Assembly: GCF_003797775.2 (NCBI RefSeq)
Contig: NZ_CP060725.1
Location: 992,001 to 1,056,000 of the forward strand
Direction: 5' to 3'
DNA length: 64,000 nt
Source of the DNA: Sphingopyxis sp. OPL5
GTDB lineage: Bacteria > Pseudomonadota > Alphaproteobacteria > Sphingomonadales > Sphingomonadaceae
In this document: positions 1 through 7,195 of the stretch, in pieces
Layout: the number at the start of each line of letters is the position of its first letter
Numbering within the stretch: position 1 is the first letter of the stretch
Position numbers and translations under genes: made by a program
The notes under the pieces: generated by a model
Told to the model about the DNA's origin: nothing
The model's input: only the letters and a program-made list of their open reading frames with translations
Databases searched by the model: none

Positions 1-354
1 GATCACCGCCTTCGCCCCGCTGTTGTCGAGAATGTGCTGGTGGTCGCGTTCGGTGTTGGTGGTGTAGGTCGGCACGGTGATGCAGCCCGCCGCCATGATG
101 CCAAGGTCGGCGATGCAGAATTCGGGGCGGTTCTCGCTGATCAGCACGACACGGTCGCCGTCCTTGAGGCCGAGTTCGCGCAGATTATGCGCGAGCGCCG
201 ACACCTGGTTCGCGACCTGGCGCCAGCTCATCGGCTGCCAGGCGCGGTCGGCCTTGCGCCACAGAAACGGGTCCTCGCCGCCGCGTTCTGCGCGGTCGAA
301 GAACATCGCGACCAGGCTCGGGAAATGGTCGAGATGGGGGTTGTCCAGCTTCAT
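1..354 (-). CDS. AMP-dependent acyl-CoA synthetase, N-terminal fragment
   Basis: This is the first 118 codons of an ANL-superfamily adenylating enzyme that runs off the left edge. It starts at the ATG complementary to 352-354 (MKLDNPHLDHFPS). The visible part has the family's usual opening: a short helix, a segment ending DPFLWRKADRAWQPMSWRQV, then LKDGDRVVLISENRPEF and GIMAAGCITVPTYTTNT. These are the landmarks of long-chain acyl-CoA synthetases of the FadD/AMP-binding type, which activate a carboxylate with ATP and transfer it to CoA. The ATP-binding YTSGTTG loop and the C-terminal catalytic Lys domain lie outside the window, so substrate class cannot be judged. Immediately upstream lies the palindromic repeat pair at 385-469. 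Confidence 0.85.
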   Translation of the reverse strand, partial: MKLDNPHLDHFPSLVAMFFDRAERGGEDPFLWRKADRAWQPMSWRQVANQVSALAHNLRELGLKDGDRVVLISENRPEFCIADLGIMAAGCITVPTYTTNTERDHQHILDNSGAKAVI

Positions 355-384
355 GCCTCTTGCTCTCCCGGGGAGGTATTCAAT

Positions 385-469
385 AAATAGGGACAGTCCC
401 TATTTAATTTCTTCTGCTTCTTGGCCGTTCTCGGTTGGCCCGAATTAAATAGGGACTGTCCCTATTTGT
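385..469. repeat. Paired palindromic repeat (REP-like), inverted
   Basis: Two near-identical palindromes lie head to head. The copy at 385-406 has the core AATAGGGACAGTCCCTATT; the copy at 448-469 has the same core with the central A replaced by T, so it is the reverse complement of the first. Matching flanks (CAA-AAAT outside, TTAATT inside) extend the inverted symmetry, so the whole 85-bp block is one larger inverted repeat with a loop of about 40 bp. Each core can fold into a perfect hairpin with a one-base centre. GGGACxGTCCC palindromes of this kind are, from general knowledge, typical of bacterial interspersed elements associated with REP/RAYT-type transposases; no transposase is present here. 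Confidence 0.75.
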
Positions 470-494
470 TGGCGCGCCGCGGCTTCTATCATTC

Positions 495-2186
495 CTAGCT
501 CTGCGGCGGAGCGCCGTCGACCGACGACGTGCCGGGGCCGCGGGGATCGGCGGCGCCATGCCATATTTCGCCAACGCGCTGCGCGGCGTTGAGTTTCGAT
601 CCGAGGTCGGTGGGGGTGATGGGATAGCCGAAGGGCGCCATCTTGCCGGCGATCGCCTTGCCCGCCGCGTCATTTTCGATCAGCACGCCCTGCTGCCCGA
701 AGAACAGGTTGGGCAGCGCGATCGCATCCTCGGCGCTCAGCCCCCAGTCGAGCACGCCGACCAAAGTCTTGGCGACGTGCATGATGATCCGCTTGCCGCC
801 CGCCGAGCCGACCGCGAGCACGACCTTGCCGTCGGGGCCATAGACGATCGTCGGCGACATCGACGACAACGGCCGCTTGCCCGCCTGCACGCGGTTCGCG
901 GCGGGCGCGTCGCCGCGTACCGGGTTGAGGTCGAAATCGGTGAGCTCGTTGTTGAGGAAAAAGCCGTTGGCGTTGAGGTTGCTGCCGAAGATGCTCTCGA
1001 TCGTCGAGGTCATCGATGCGACATTGCCGTCCTTGTCGACCGCGACGAAATGCGTCGTGCCCTGTTCGGGAACCGGGCCCGACGGGGTACGCGGCTGCGC
1101 GCCCGGCGGGTTGCCGGCAGGATAGGAAGCGGCACGGCCATAGGGTGAGATCAACTGACGGCGCTGCGACAGATAGACCTTGTCGAGCAGGCCGGCGACG
1201 GGGACATCGACGAAATCGCTGTCGCCGAGATATTTCTCGCGATCGGCATAAGCGAGCTGCATCGCTTCCGACAGCAGGTGCCAGCTCATCGGATTGTCCT
1301 TGCCCATCGCCTTCATGTCCCAGCCCTCGATCATGCCGAGGATGCCGAAGACGGTGGTCGCACCCGACGAGGGCGGCCCCATGCCGCACACCTTGTAGAC
1401 GCGGTAGGTGGTGCAGACCGCGGGCTTGTCCTGCGCCTTGTAGGCCGCGAGGTCCTTGGCGGTGAGCAACGCGGGGTTGCGCGTCGATTTTGCCACCGCG
1501 TCGCTGATCGCCTTGGCATTGGCACCGGTGTAGAAAACGTCGGGGCCCTTCGCCGCCATGTCGCGCAGCAGCTTGGCATAAGCGGGATTCTTGATCACCG
1601 TGCCGACCGGCGCGGGCTTGCCGTCGACATAATAGAGCGCGCGCGCGGCGGGGAAGTCCTTCCAGGTATCCTGGAAGCGGTCGAGCCAGCCATAGAGCGC
1701 GGGGGTGACCTGGAAGCCTTCGTCGGCGAGCTTGATCGCCGGCTGGAACAGCGCCTTCCATTCGAGCTTGCCCCATTTCTTGTGGGTCAGCTCCATCAGG
1801 CGAACATTGCCCGGGACGCCGACCGAAAGCCCGCCGGGGATGACGTCGCCATAACCGCGCGACTTGCCGTCTGGACCCATGAAGCGGTCGGGCTTGGCCG
1901 AGGCGGGCGCCATTTCGCGGCCGTTGATCGTACCGATCTGGTCGCTCTTCGCGTCATGATAGACGAGGAAGCCGCCGCCGCCGACACCGCTCGACTGCGG
2001 TTCGACGAGGGTGAGTACCAGCATCATCGCCATCGCCGCATCGGCGGCCGAGCCGCCGTCGTGCAATATCTGGCGTCCGGCCTCGGTCGCGCGCGCATCG
2101 GCGGACGAGGTCACGCCCTGTGCGGCGGCGAGCGACGGGAGGGTGGCGAGGAAAAGGGCGAAGGCGGCGAAGAGTCTCTTGTTCAT
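495..2186 (-). CDS. ggt: Gamma-glutamyltranspeptidase (Ntn-hydrolase)
   Basis: Exported gamma-glutamyltransferase/glutathione hydrolase, 563 aa from the ATG at 2186. That start gives a clean signal peptide (MNKRLFAAFALFLA...LAAAQG), and an upstream in-frame ATG at 2228 would not. The family landmarks are present: the SSGVGGGGFL loop, the autoprocessing site before the TTHF motif with the expected catalytic Thr near residue 377, the RPLSSMSPTIV substrate-binding segment and the GSAGGKRII glycine loop. The enzyme should be cleaved into large and small subunits at that Thr and act in the periplasm on glutathione and other gamma-glutamyl compounds. It lies 119 bp downstream of pyrD on the same strand, too far to claim an operon. 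Confidence 0.94.
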   Translation of the reverse strand: MNKRLFAAFALFLATLPSLAAAQGVTSSADARATEAGRQILHDGGSAADAAMAMMLVLTLVEPQSSGVGGGGFLVYHDAKSDQIGTINGREMAPASAKPDRFMGPDGKSRGYGDVIPGGLSVGVPGNVRLMELTHKKWGKLEWKALFQPAIKLADEGFQVTPALYGWLDRFQDTWKDFPAARALYYVDGKPAPVGTVIKNPAYAKLLRDMAAKGPDVFYTGANAKAISDAVAKSTRNPALLTAKDLAAYKAQDKPAVCTTYRVYKVCGMGPPSSGATTVFGILGMIEGWDMKAMGKDNPMSWHLLSEAMQLAYADREKYLGDSDFVDVPVAGLLDKVYLSQRRQLISPYGRAASYPAGNPPGAQPRTPSGPVPEQGTTHFVAVDKDGNVASMTSTIESIFGSNLNANGFFLNNELTDFDLNPVRGDAPAANRVQAGKRPLSSMSPTIVYGPDGKVVLAVGSAGGKRIIMHVAKTLVGVLDWGLSAEDAIALPNLFFGQQGVLIENDAAGKAIAGKMAPFGYPITPTDLGSKLNAAQRVGEIWHGAADPRGPGTSSVDGAPPQS

Positions 2187-2305
2187 GCGCGGGACATTGG
2201 CGCGGGGGGAAGGATGGCGCAACCCCATCCCTATTCCTCCTCGTCGCGAAGCAATGCCGAGGGGTTATGACGCCGGCGTTGCCGGCCCCTTCCCCATCCA
2301 CTTGC

Positions 2306-3376
2306 TCAGTCGCCCACCCCGACCGCGTCGGCGACGCGGGTGAAGCCGTCGCGCACCGCCAGATCCTCGAGTCCGCGCGCGATGCGGGCGGCGAGGCCCG
2401 GGCCGGCGAAGACCATCGCCGAATAGATTTGCACGAGGCTGGCCCCGGCGCGGATGCGCGCCCAGGCCGTTTCGGCCGTGGCGATGCCGCCAACGCCGAT
2501 CAGCGGGATCGCGCCGCCGCTCGCGGTGCGAAAATCCTTGAGCCGCTGGAGCGCGAGGTCGTGGAGCGGGGCGCCCGACAGTCCGCCTGCCTCGGTCGCA
2601 TACCGCGACCGCAGCGCAGGCCGCGCGATGGTGGTGTTCGACACGATCAGCGCCGCCAGCCCCTTGTCGAGCGCGACGGTTACCAGATCGTCGATGTCGG
2701 CGGGTTCGAGGTCGGGCGCGACCTTGAGGAAAACGGGTTTCGCAGCGCCTGTGGGCTGCGCGGCATTGACCGCGTCGAGCAGCGCTTCGAGCGCGCCCTT
2801 ATCCTGCAGCGCGCGGAGGCCCGGGGTGTTGGGCGAACTGATATTGACGGTCAGATAATCGGCGAGCGGCGCCATCGCGGCGGTGCCCTTGGCATAGTCG
2901 GCGATGCGATCGGCGCTGTCCTTGTTGGCGCCGATGTTGATGCCAAGCGGCACAGCGATACCGCAGGCGCGCAGCTTTTCGATGCGCGTCGCCGCCGCGG
3001 CCTGCCCGCCGTTGTTGAACCCCATGCGGTTGATCACGGCGCCGTCCTCGACCAGCCGGAACAGGCGCGGACGCGGATTACCCTCCTGCGGCAGCGGGGT
3101 CAGCGTGCCGACCTCGACGAAGCCGAAGCCGAAGCGCGGCATCACCGCGGCGGCGCGGGCATCTTTGTCGAAGCCGGGGGCGAGACCGACCGGGTTCGGG
3201 AATGTCAGCCCTGCGACCTCGACCCGCAGGATCGGGCTGGTCAGCGCGCTGCGCGCGCGTGGCAGCGGTTCGAGCGCGGCGAGGGTCAGGTTGTGCGCGG
3301 CCTCGCCGTCGGTCGCATGGACGATCGGGCGGACGAGCGCATAGGCGGCATCGGTGAGCGAGGCGAAGAGCGACAT
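2306..3376 (-). CDS. pyrD: Dihydroorotate dehydrogenase (quinone), class 2
   Basis: 356-aa FMN enzyme that oxidises dihydroorotate to orotate in pyrimidine synthesis and passes electrons to quinone at the inner membrane. The ATG at 3376 gives an N-terminal amphipathic segment (MSLFASLTDAAYALVRPIV) typical of the class 2 membrane-tunnel domain. Next come PNPVGLAPGFDKD (residues 60-72), VEVGTLTPLPQEGNPRPR, and VNISSPNTPG at about 177-186, with the catalytic Ser of class 2 enzymes. FMN-phosphate contacts are in IPLIGVGGI and the following GASLVQIYSAM. The length matches the family. It is divergent from the DUF885 lipoprotein gene, with 80 bp between the two starts. Confidence 0.95.
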   Translation of the reverse strand: MSLFASLTDAAYALVRPIVHATDGEAAHNLTLAALEPLPRARSALTSPILRVEVAGLTFPNPVGLAPGFDKDARAAAVMPRFGFGFVEVGTLTPLPQEGNPRPRLFRLVEDGAVINRMGFNNGGQAAAATRIEKLRACGIAVPLGINIGANKDSADRIADYAKGTAAMAPLADYLTVNISSPNTPGLRALQDKGALEALLDAVNAAQPTGAAKPVFLKVAPDLEPADIDDLVTVALDKGLAALIVSNTTIARPALRSRYATEAGGLSGAPLHDLALQRLKDFRTASGGAIPLIGVGGIATAETAWARIRAGASLVQIYSAMVFAGPGLAARIARGLEDLAVRDGFTRVADAVGVGD

Positions 3377-3456
3377 GACCCGCCATTGCGCCGCACCGGC
3401 CCCTATGGCAAGCCCCTGTCCGACCAGCAAAGTCCAACGAAAAGCCGGAGAAAATC

Positions 3457-5271
3457 GTGTCGCATCCCCGTATTCTTGCCTGCCTGTCCACCTCGCTGTT
3501 CGCGATCGCTCTCGTGGGCTGCGCGCCGACGGTTGCCGAGCAAGCGCCCGCGACGGTGGCCGCGCCCGCCGATATCGCGCCGGCGGGCGCCAACCTGGCC
3601 GAATTCTTCGACAAATATGACGCGGCGCAACTGTCGTTGTCGCCTGAGACCAAGGCGCGGCGCGGGGTGCGCGACGGCGATTATGGCGCATGGGACGATG
3701 TCAGCGACGAAGCCGCGGTCGCTCGCTTCAAGCTGCAGACCGCGACCGCCGAGGCGATGCGCGGCAGTTTCGATCCCAAGGCGCTGACCGCCGATGAGGC
3801 GCTGTCGTTCGAGCTGTTCAACGCGCAGGCGGCGCGCGCCGAACGCTTGTTCCCATTCCGCGACCATGGCTATATCTTCGACCAGATGAACGGCGCGCAG
3901 AGCCAGATGCCGGCGTTCCTGATCAACATCCACCGCGTCGCCAATGTCGCCGAGGCCGAGGCCTATATCAGCCGCATTCGCGGCATGGGTCCGATCCTCG
4001 ACGCGCTGTCGGCGCAGTCGGCGGAGCGCGCCGCGAAAGGCTTTGCGCCACCGAAATGGGTCTATCCCTATGTCATTTCGGACATCGCCAACCTGACCAG
4101 GGCCGACAATGCGGTGATCGAGGACATCAGCGCGAAGGTGAACAAGCTGGACATCGATGCCGCCGAAAAGACGCGGCTGATTGGCGCCGCCAAGGCCGCC
4201 TGGGTGGAGAGTGCCGGCCCGGCCTATACGCGCCTCTCGGCCGAGATGGCGCGCCAGCAGGCGTCGGCGCCGACACAGGACGGCGTGTGGCGTATGCCCG
4301 GCGGCAAGGCCTATTATGAGGCGCTGCTCGCCAATTATACGACGACCGACATGACCGCGGCGCAGATCCACGACCTCGGCCTGTCCGAAGTTGCGCGCAT
4401 CCATGGCGAGATGAAGAAGATCATGGTCCAGGTCGGGTTCAAGGGCACGCTGAACCAGTTTTTCGACCATTTGCGCACCAGCCCGCAATATTATCACACG
4501 ACGCGCGAGGCCTATCTGGCCGATGTCGACGCGCATGTGAAGGCGATGGAGGCACGGTTGCCCGCCTTCTTCAACACGCTGCCCAAGTCGGCGCTGCAGG
4601 TGAAGGCGGTCGAGGCATTCCGCGAAAAGTCGGCGGGCAAGGCATTCTATTCCTCGCCCGCACCCGACGGGTCGCGGCCGGGCATCTATTATGTGAACCT
4701 CTACGACCTTCGCGACATGCCCAAGACCGAGCTCGAGGCGCTGGCCTATCATGAGGGCGTGCCGGGGCATCATCTGCAACGCGCGGTGCAGACCGAGCTC
4801 ACCGGCCTGCCGCCCTTTCGCCGCTTCGGCGGTTTCACCGCTTATACCGAGGGCTGGGGCCTTTATTCGGAGGAACTGGCCAAGGACATGGGTTTCTATA
4901 CCGATCCCTATGCCGATTTCGGGCGGCTGGGCATGGAGCTGTGGCGCGCGACACGGCTCGTCGTCGACACCGGCATCCACGACAAGCGCTGGAGCCGCGA
5001 ACAGGCGATCCAGTATCTGAAGGACAATACCCCCAACCCGCAGGGCGATATCGAAAAGGCGATCGAGCGCTATGTCGTCTATCCCGGACAGGCGACCGCC
5101 TACCTCATTGGCAAGCTCAAGATCATGGAACTGCGCGGCCGCGCGCAGGCGGCGCTCGGCGACAAGTTCGATTTCCGCACCTTCCACGACGTCGTCCTCG
5201 AATCGGGTCCGGTGCCGCTCGATGTGCTCGAACGCCGCGTCGATGCGTGGATCGCGACCCAAAAGAGTTAA
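3457..5271 (+). CDS. DUF885 family lipoprotein, putative zinc metallopeptidase
   Basis: 604-aa protein starting with a lipoprotein signal peptide; the lipobox LVGC puts the acylated Cys near residue 22, so a membrane-anchored periplasmic or outer-membrane location is expected. The body matches the DUF885 family. Its diagnostic segment YHEGVPGHHLQ lies at about residues 430-440 and resembles an HExxH-type zinc site, followed downstream by the conserved FTAYTEGWGLYSEEL, whose Glu is a likely further ligand. DUF885 proteins are treated as uncharacterised M32/M3-like peptidases; a peptide-scavenging role is plausible but not shown. The gene stands alone between divergent pyrD and an AraC-type gene. 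Confidence 0.85.
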   Translation: MSHPRILACLSTSLFAIALVGCAPTVAEQAPATVAAPADIAPAGANLAEFFDKYDAAQLSLSPETKARRGVRDGDYGAWDDVSDEAAVARFKLQTATAEAMRGSFDPKALTADEALSFELFNAQAARAERLFPFRDHGYIFDQMNGAQSQMPAFLINIHRVANVAEAEAYISRIRGMGPILDALSAQSAERAAKGFAPPKWVYPYVISDIANLTRADNAVIEDISAKVNKLDIDAAEKTRLIGAAKAAWVESAGPAYTRLSAEMARQQASAPTQDGVWRMPGGKAYYEALLANYTTTDMTAAQIHDLGLSEVARIHGEMKKIMVQVGFKGTLNQFFDHLRTSPQYYHTTREAYLADVDAHVKAMEARLPAFFNTLPKSALQVKAVEAFREKSAGKAFYSSPAPDGSRPGIYYVNLYDLRDMPKTELEALAYHEGVPGHHLQRAVQTELTGLPPFRRFGGFTAYTEGWGLYSEELAKDMGFYTDPYADFGRLGMELWRATRLVVDTGIHDKRWSREQAIQYLKDNTPNPQGDIEKAIERYVVYPGQATAYLIGKLKIMELRGRAQAALGDKFDFRTFHDVVLESGPVPLDVLERRVDAWIATQKS

Positions 5272-5369
5272 TGCTGGCGATTTGCGGGCTTGACGCAGGG
5301 CGCCGAAAGGCAAATGACTTGACCTAGTTAAACAGGCGGCGATGCAGCCGCCGGGGGTCGGGTCTCGTC

Positions 5370-6257
5370 ATGACGGAAGCTTCATCCACGCCCACAGGCG
5401 CGGACGGCGAAACGCCGTTCGAACTGCAATATTTCCCGCCCGATCCCGATCTGGCGGAAATGGTGTCGAGCTTTTATTTTGTCCGCGTCGATTTACCCTT
5501 GTTCGACGAAAGCGAGCGCGCCGACCGTCCGCAATTCCGCATCATGGACGTGCCCAAGGGCGAATATATCTTTCCCGACGGTTATCGCTTTCCGGCCGGG
5601 CGCGCGACGATCATCGGCCCAACAAGCGGCAGCGTGCAGGCGCTCGCCCCCGGACCGCTGCGCATGTACGGATTCGGACTGATGCCCGCCGGCTGGGCGA
5701 CGCTGATGGGGGCGCACGCCGACAAGCTGACCGACCGCGCGATCGACGCCGCCGACCTGTTCGGCGACTGGATCGAGGAGGTGGTCGATGCGATCGGCAA
5801 CGCCGCCGACACCGCCGAACGGCTGGTGATCGGCAATAATTTTGTCCGCGAAATCCTGAAGAAGAGCGAGGCGGCGCCGGTATGGTTCACGCGCACCGTC
5901 GACGAATGGCTGACCGCGTCGCCATCGCCGCAGGTGCCCGAACTGGTGGAAGCCACGGGCATGTCGATCCGCTCGGTCGAACGGATGACCAAGCATTATT
6001 ACGGCCTGTCGCCGCGGATGCTGGCGCGCAAATATCGCGCGGTGCGTGCGGCATCGGCGTTGGCGCGCGGCGAAAAGCTCGACGATGCCGCGCTGGGTGA
6101 CGCCTTTTACGATCAGTCGCACCTGATCCGCGAGATCAAGCGCTTCGCCGGCGCGACCCCCGGTCAGCTCTCCAAACCCTCGCCCTATACCGAGGCGACG
6201 GCGAAGGGCCGCAAGCAAATGGCGGGCAAGGTCAGCCCGATGGTTTCGGATACCTGA
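5370..6257 (+). CDS. AraC-family transcriptional regulator
   Basis: 295 aa. The C-terminal third (about 190-280) is an AraC-type double helix-turn-helix: VPELVEATGMSIRSVERMTKHYYGLSPRMLARKYRAVRAASAL, then LGDAFYDQSHLIREIKRFAGATPGQL. The N-terminal 180 residues (ELQYFPPDPDLAEMVSSFYF, then RMYGFGLMPAGWATLMG) look like the cupin-like sensor domain common in alphaproteobacterial AraC proteins. No ligand is deducible. The gene stands alone on its strand; a dispersed repeat begins 8 bp after its stop, so its target is probably elsewhere. Confidence 0.85.
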   Translation: MTEASSTPTGADGETPFELQYFPPDPDLAEMVSSFYFVRVDLPLFDESERADRPQFRIMDVPKGEYIFPDGYRFPAGRATIIGPTSGSVQALAPGPLRMYGFGLMPAGWATLMGAHADKLTDRAIDAADLFGDWIEEVVDAIGNAADTAERLVIGNNFVREILKKSEAAPVWFTRTVDEWLTASPSPQVPELVEATGMSIRSVERMTKHYYGLSPRMLARKYRAVRAASALARGEKLDDAALGDAFYDQSHLIREIKRFAGATPGQLSKPSPYTEATAKGRKQMAGKVSPMVSDT

Positions 6258-6264
6258 CACTCAC

Positions 6265-6362
6265 CGTCATTGCGAGCGTAGCGAAGCAATCTCCGGCCCT
6301 CGGCCTTGCACAAGGTCGAGGGCTGGAGATCGCCGCGTCGCCTCCGGCTCCTCGCAATGACG
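6265..6362. repeat. Dispersed intergenic inverted repeat, family A copy 1
   Basis: A 98-bp element with ends CGTCATTGCGAGCGTAGCG and its imperfect complement ending GCTCCTCGCAATGACG. The interior repeats the symmetry: GCAATCTCC against GGAGATCGC around a CTCGGCCTTGCACAAGG-type centre. A second copy in the opposite orientation lies at 19980-20077. CGTCATTGCGAG...CTCGCAATGACG elements are familiar intergenic repeats in sphingomonad genomes. As transcribed RNA it would fold into a long hairpin and may end transcription of the upstream AraC gene. No ORF is present. Confidence 0.85.
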
Positions 6363-6447
6363 ACACAGCTGCTGGACTCGCCAAATCCCGGATTAACCAC
6401 CAAAAATCCCGCGCCCTGTCGTTTTGGCGTTTCCGTACAATCGCGAA

Positions 6448-6561
6448 TCGGCGGCGCCCCATATTCGGGGCTTGCGACCCAGAAGAGCTCGCCTCTTTCA
6501 GAGGAACGAGACCTTCATCTTGGCACTCATTCGGCTCCGGCCGGATGGGTGCCTTTTTTTT
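6448..6561 (+). ncRNA. Candidate small RNA upstream of the suf operon
   Basis: A stretch of about 114 nt with no ORF that reads as a compact structured transcript. A TACAAT -10-like box lies at 6436-6441. It is followed by hairpin 1 GCCCC-ATATTC-GGGGC (6456-6471), hairpin 2 with outer CTCG/CGAG and inner CCTCT/AGAGG pairs (6488-6510), and a strong intrinsic terminator (6522-6561). The promoter lacks a convincing -35 box, so the 5' end is approximate. I do not recognise the RNA family; 6S RNA and the known alphaproteobacterial sRNA families are not obvious matches. Alternative: the structure is the 3' end of a longer transcript from the AraC gene. Confidence 0.5.
6522..6561 (+). terminator. 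Strong Rho-independent terminator
   Basis: The stem arms GGCACTCATTCGG (6522-6534) and CCGGATGGGTGCC (6541-6553) pair almost completely around a CTCCGG loop and are followed at once by eight T residues. This is the most canonical intrinsic terminator in the window. It separates the AraC/small-RNA side from the suf promoter that begins about 25 bp later, so suf must be transcribed from its own start. Confidence 0.88.
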
Positions 6562-6587
6562 CTTGGGTGCCGGAAAAACCGCCTTGC

Positions 6588-6616
6588 TTGCGCGCCGCCA
6601 AAGCCTCGCCTATATA
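6588..6616 (+). promoter_or_regulatory. Predicted sigma70-type promoter of the suf operon
   Basis: A -35 element TTGCGC (6588-6593) and a -10 element TATATA (6611-6616) are separated by exactly 17 bp. They lie after the terminator and about 70 bp before the rrf2 start. The predicted transcription start is near 6623, directly on the dyad at 6624-6639. Confidence 0.6.
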
Positions 6617-6623
6617 AGTGGAG

Positions 6624-6639
6624 TAATTTGATCCAGTTA
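6624..6639. promoter_or_regulatory. Candidate Rrf2-family operator overlapping the suf start site
   Basis: TAATTTGATCCAGTTA is an imperfect palindrome (TAAtTtGA with TAAcTgGA on the other strand, 6 of 8 positions). It is AT-rich in a GC-rich region and sits on the predicted transcription start of the operon whose first gene encodes an Rrf2-type Fe-S regulator. Position and symmetry fit an autoregulatory operator where the regulator would block RNA polymerase. The exact binding consensus for this regulator is not known to me. Confidence 0.42.
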
Positions 6640-6685
6640 AGAATCGTTCGCAATTTGCGCGCGATAGAGAGTCCGCACCGTCGCA

Positions 6686-7195
6686 ATGCGCCTGTCCAAC
6701 CTTGCCGATTATGCCGTGGTGCTGATGAGCGCCGCCGCCCGCCAGTGCGGGTCGGTACCGATTCACGCCGGGATGCTGGCCGAGCAGACGGGGATTCCGG
6801 GACCGACCGCGCAGAAGCTGGTGAGCGGACTCGCGCGCGCCGGGCTGCTGGTTGCTTCGCGCGGCAGCGGCGGCGGGGTAAGGCTGGCACGGCCCGCGGC
6901 GGCGATCAGCGTCGCCGATATCATCGAAGCGGTCGAAGGGCCGATCGCGTTGACCGCCTGCGTTGCCGAAGGGCGCCACGATTGCTCGCTCGAGGGTAGC
7001 TGCAAGGTGCAGCCGCACTGGGGCGTGGTAAACGGTGCGGTGCGCGGGGCGCTGGCGGAGATTAGTCTGGCGAGCCTCAGTAAGCCCCTCCCGCACGCGG
7101 GAGGGGTTTGGGGAGGGCCTGTCTCGGACACCGCCTTCACCAACACCCCCTCCCCCAGCCCCTCCCGCAAGCGGGAGGGGAGGATAGAAGCATGA
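6686..7195 (+). CDS. Rrf2-family Fe-S regulator of the SUF system
   Basis: 169-aa winged-helix Rrf2 protein, first gene of the suf operon. The N-terminal [14 protein letters not shown] and the recognition region ([20 protein letters not shown], then [13 protein letters not shown]) are typical. Three cysteines at 92, 100 and 106 ([18 protein letters not shown]) fit the [2Fe-2S] site of the IscR/SufR-like group, so it probably senses Fe-S status and represses or activates suf. Oddity: the family normally ends near residue 130-150, after the equivalent of [10 protein letters not shown]. Here about 36 further residues ([17 protein letters not shown]...) are encoded by a GC-rich hairpin repeat at 7085-7180. 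The stop overlaps the sufB start as ATGA. Confidence 0.92.
   Translation: MRLSNLADYAVVLMSAAARQCGSVPIHAGMLAEQTGIPGPTAQKLVSGLARAGLLVASRGSGGGVRLARPAAAISVADIIEAVEGPIALTACVAEGRHDCSLEGSCKVQPHWGVVNGAVRGALAEISLASLSKPLPHAGGVWGGPVSDTAFTNTPSPSPSRKREGRIEA
7085..7180. repeat. GC-rich hairpin repeat (family B) inside the rrf2 3' end
   Basis: Two perfect 10-bp hairpins, CCCCTCCCGC-AC-GCGGGAGGGG (7085-7106) and CCCCTCCCGC-AA-GCGGGAGGGG (7159-7180), are arranged so that the segments next to them (TTTGGGGAGGG and CCCTCCCCCA) also pair, making one 96-bp inverted repeat. The element is translated as the C-terminal tail of the Rrf2 protein, and the base of its second hairpin supplies the GGGGAGGA ribosome-binding site of sufB. 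A related single hairpin lies at 11186-11207. Confidence 0.85.

Noticed and set aside
3403..5313. A 636-codon open frame on the minus strand opposite the DUF885 gene
   Set aside because: It is the antisense shadow of a well-supported plus-strand gene; its sequence is His/Arg/Ala-rich with no domain, as expected from GC-rich codon bias.
7085..7180. CRISPR-like array from the repeated CCCCTCCCGC hairpins
   Set aside because: Only two units with one spacer, GC-rich self-complementary arms and no cas gene; they are dispersed hairpin repeats.
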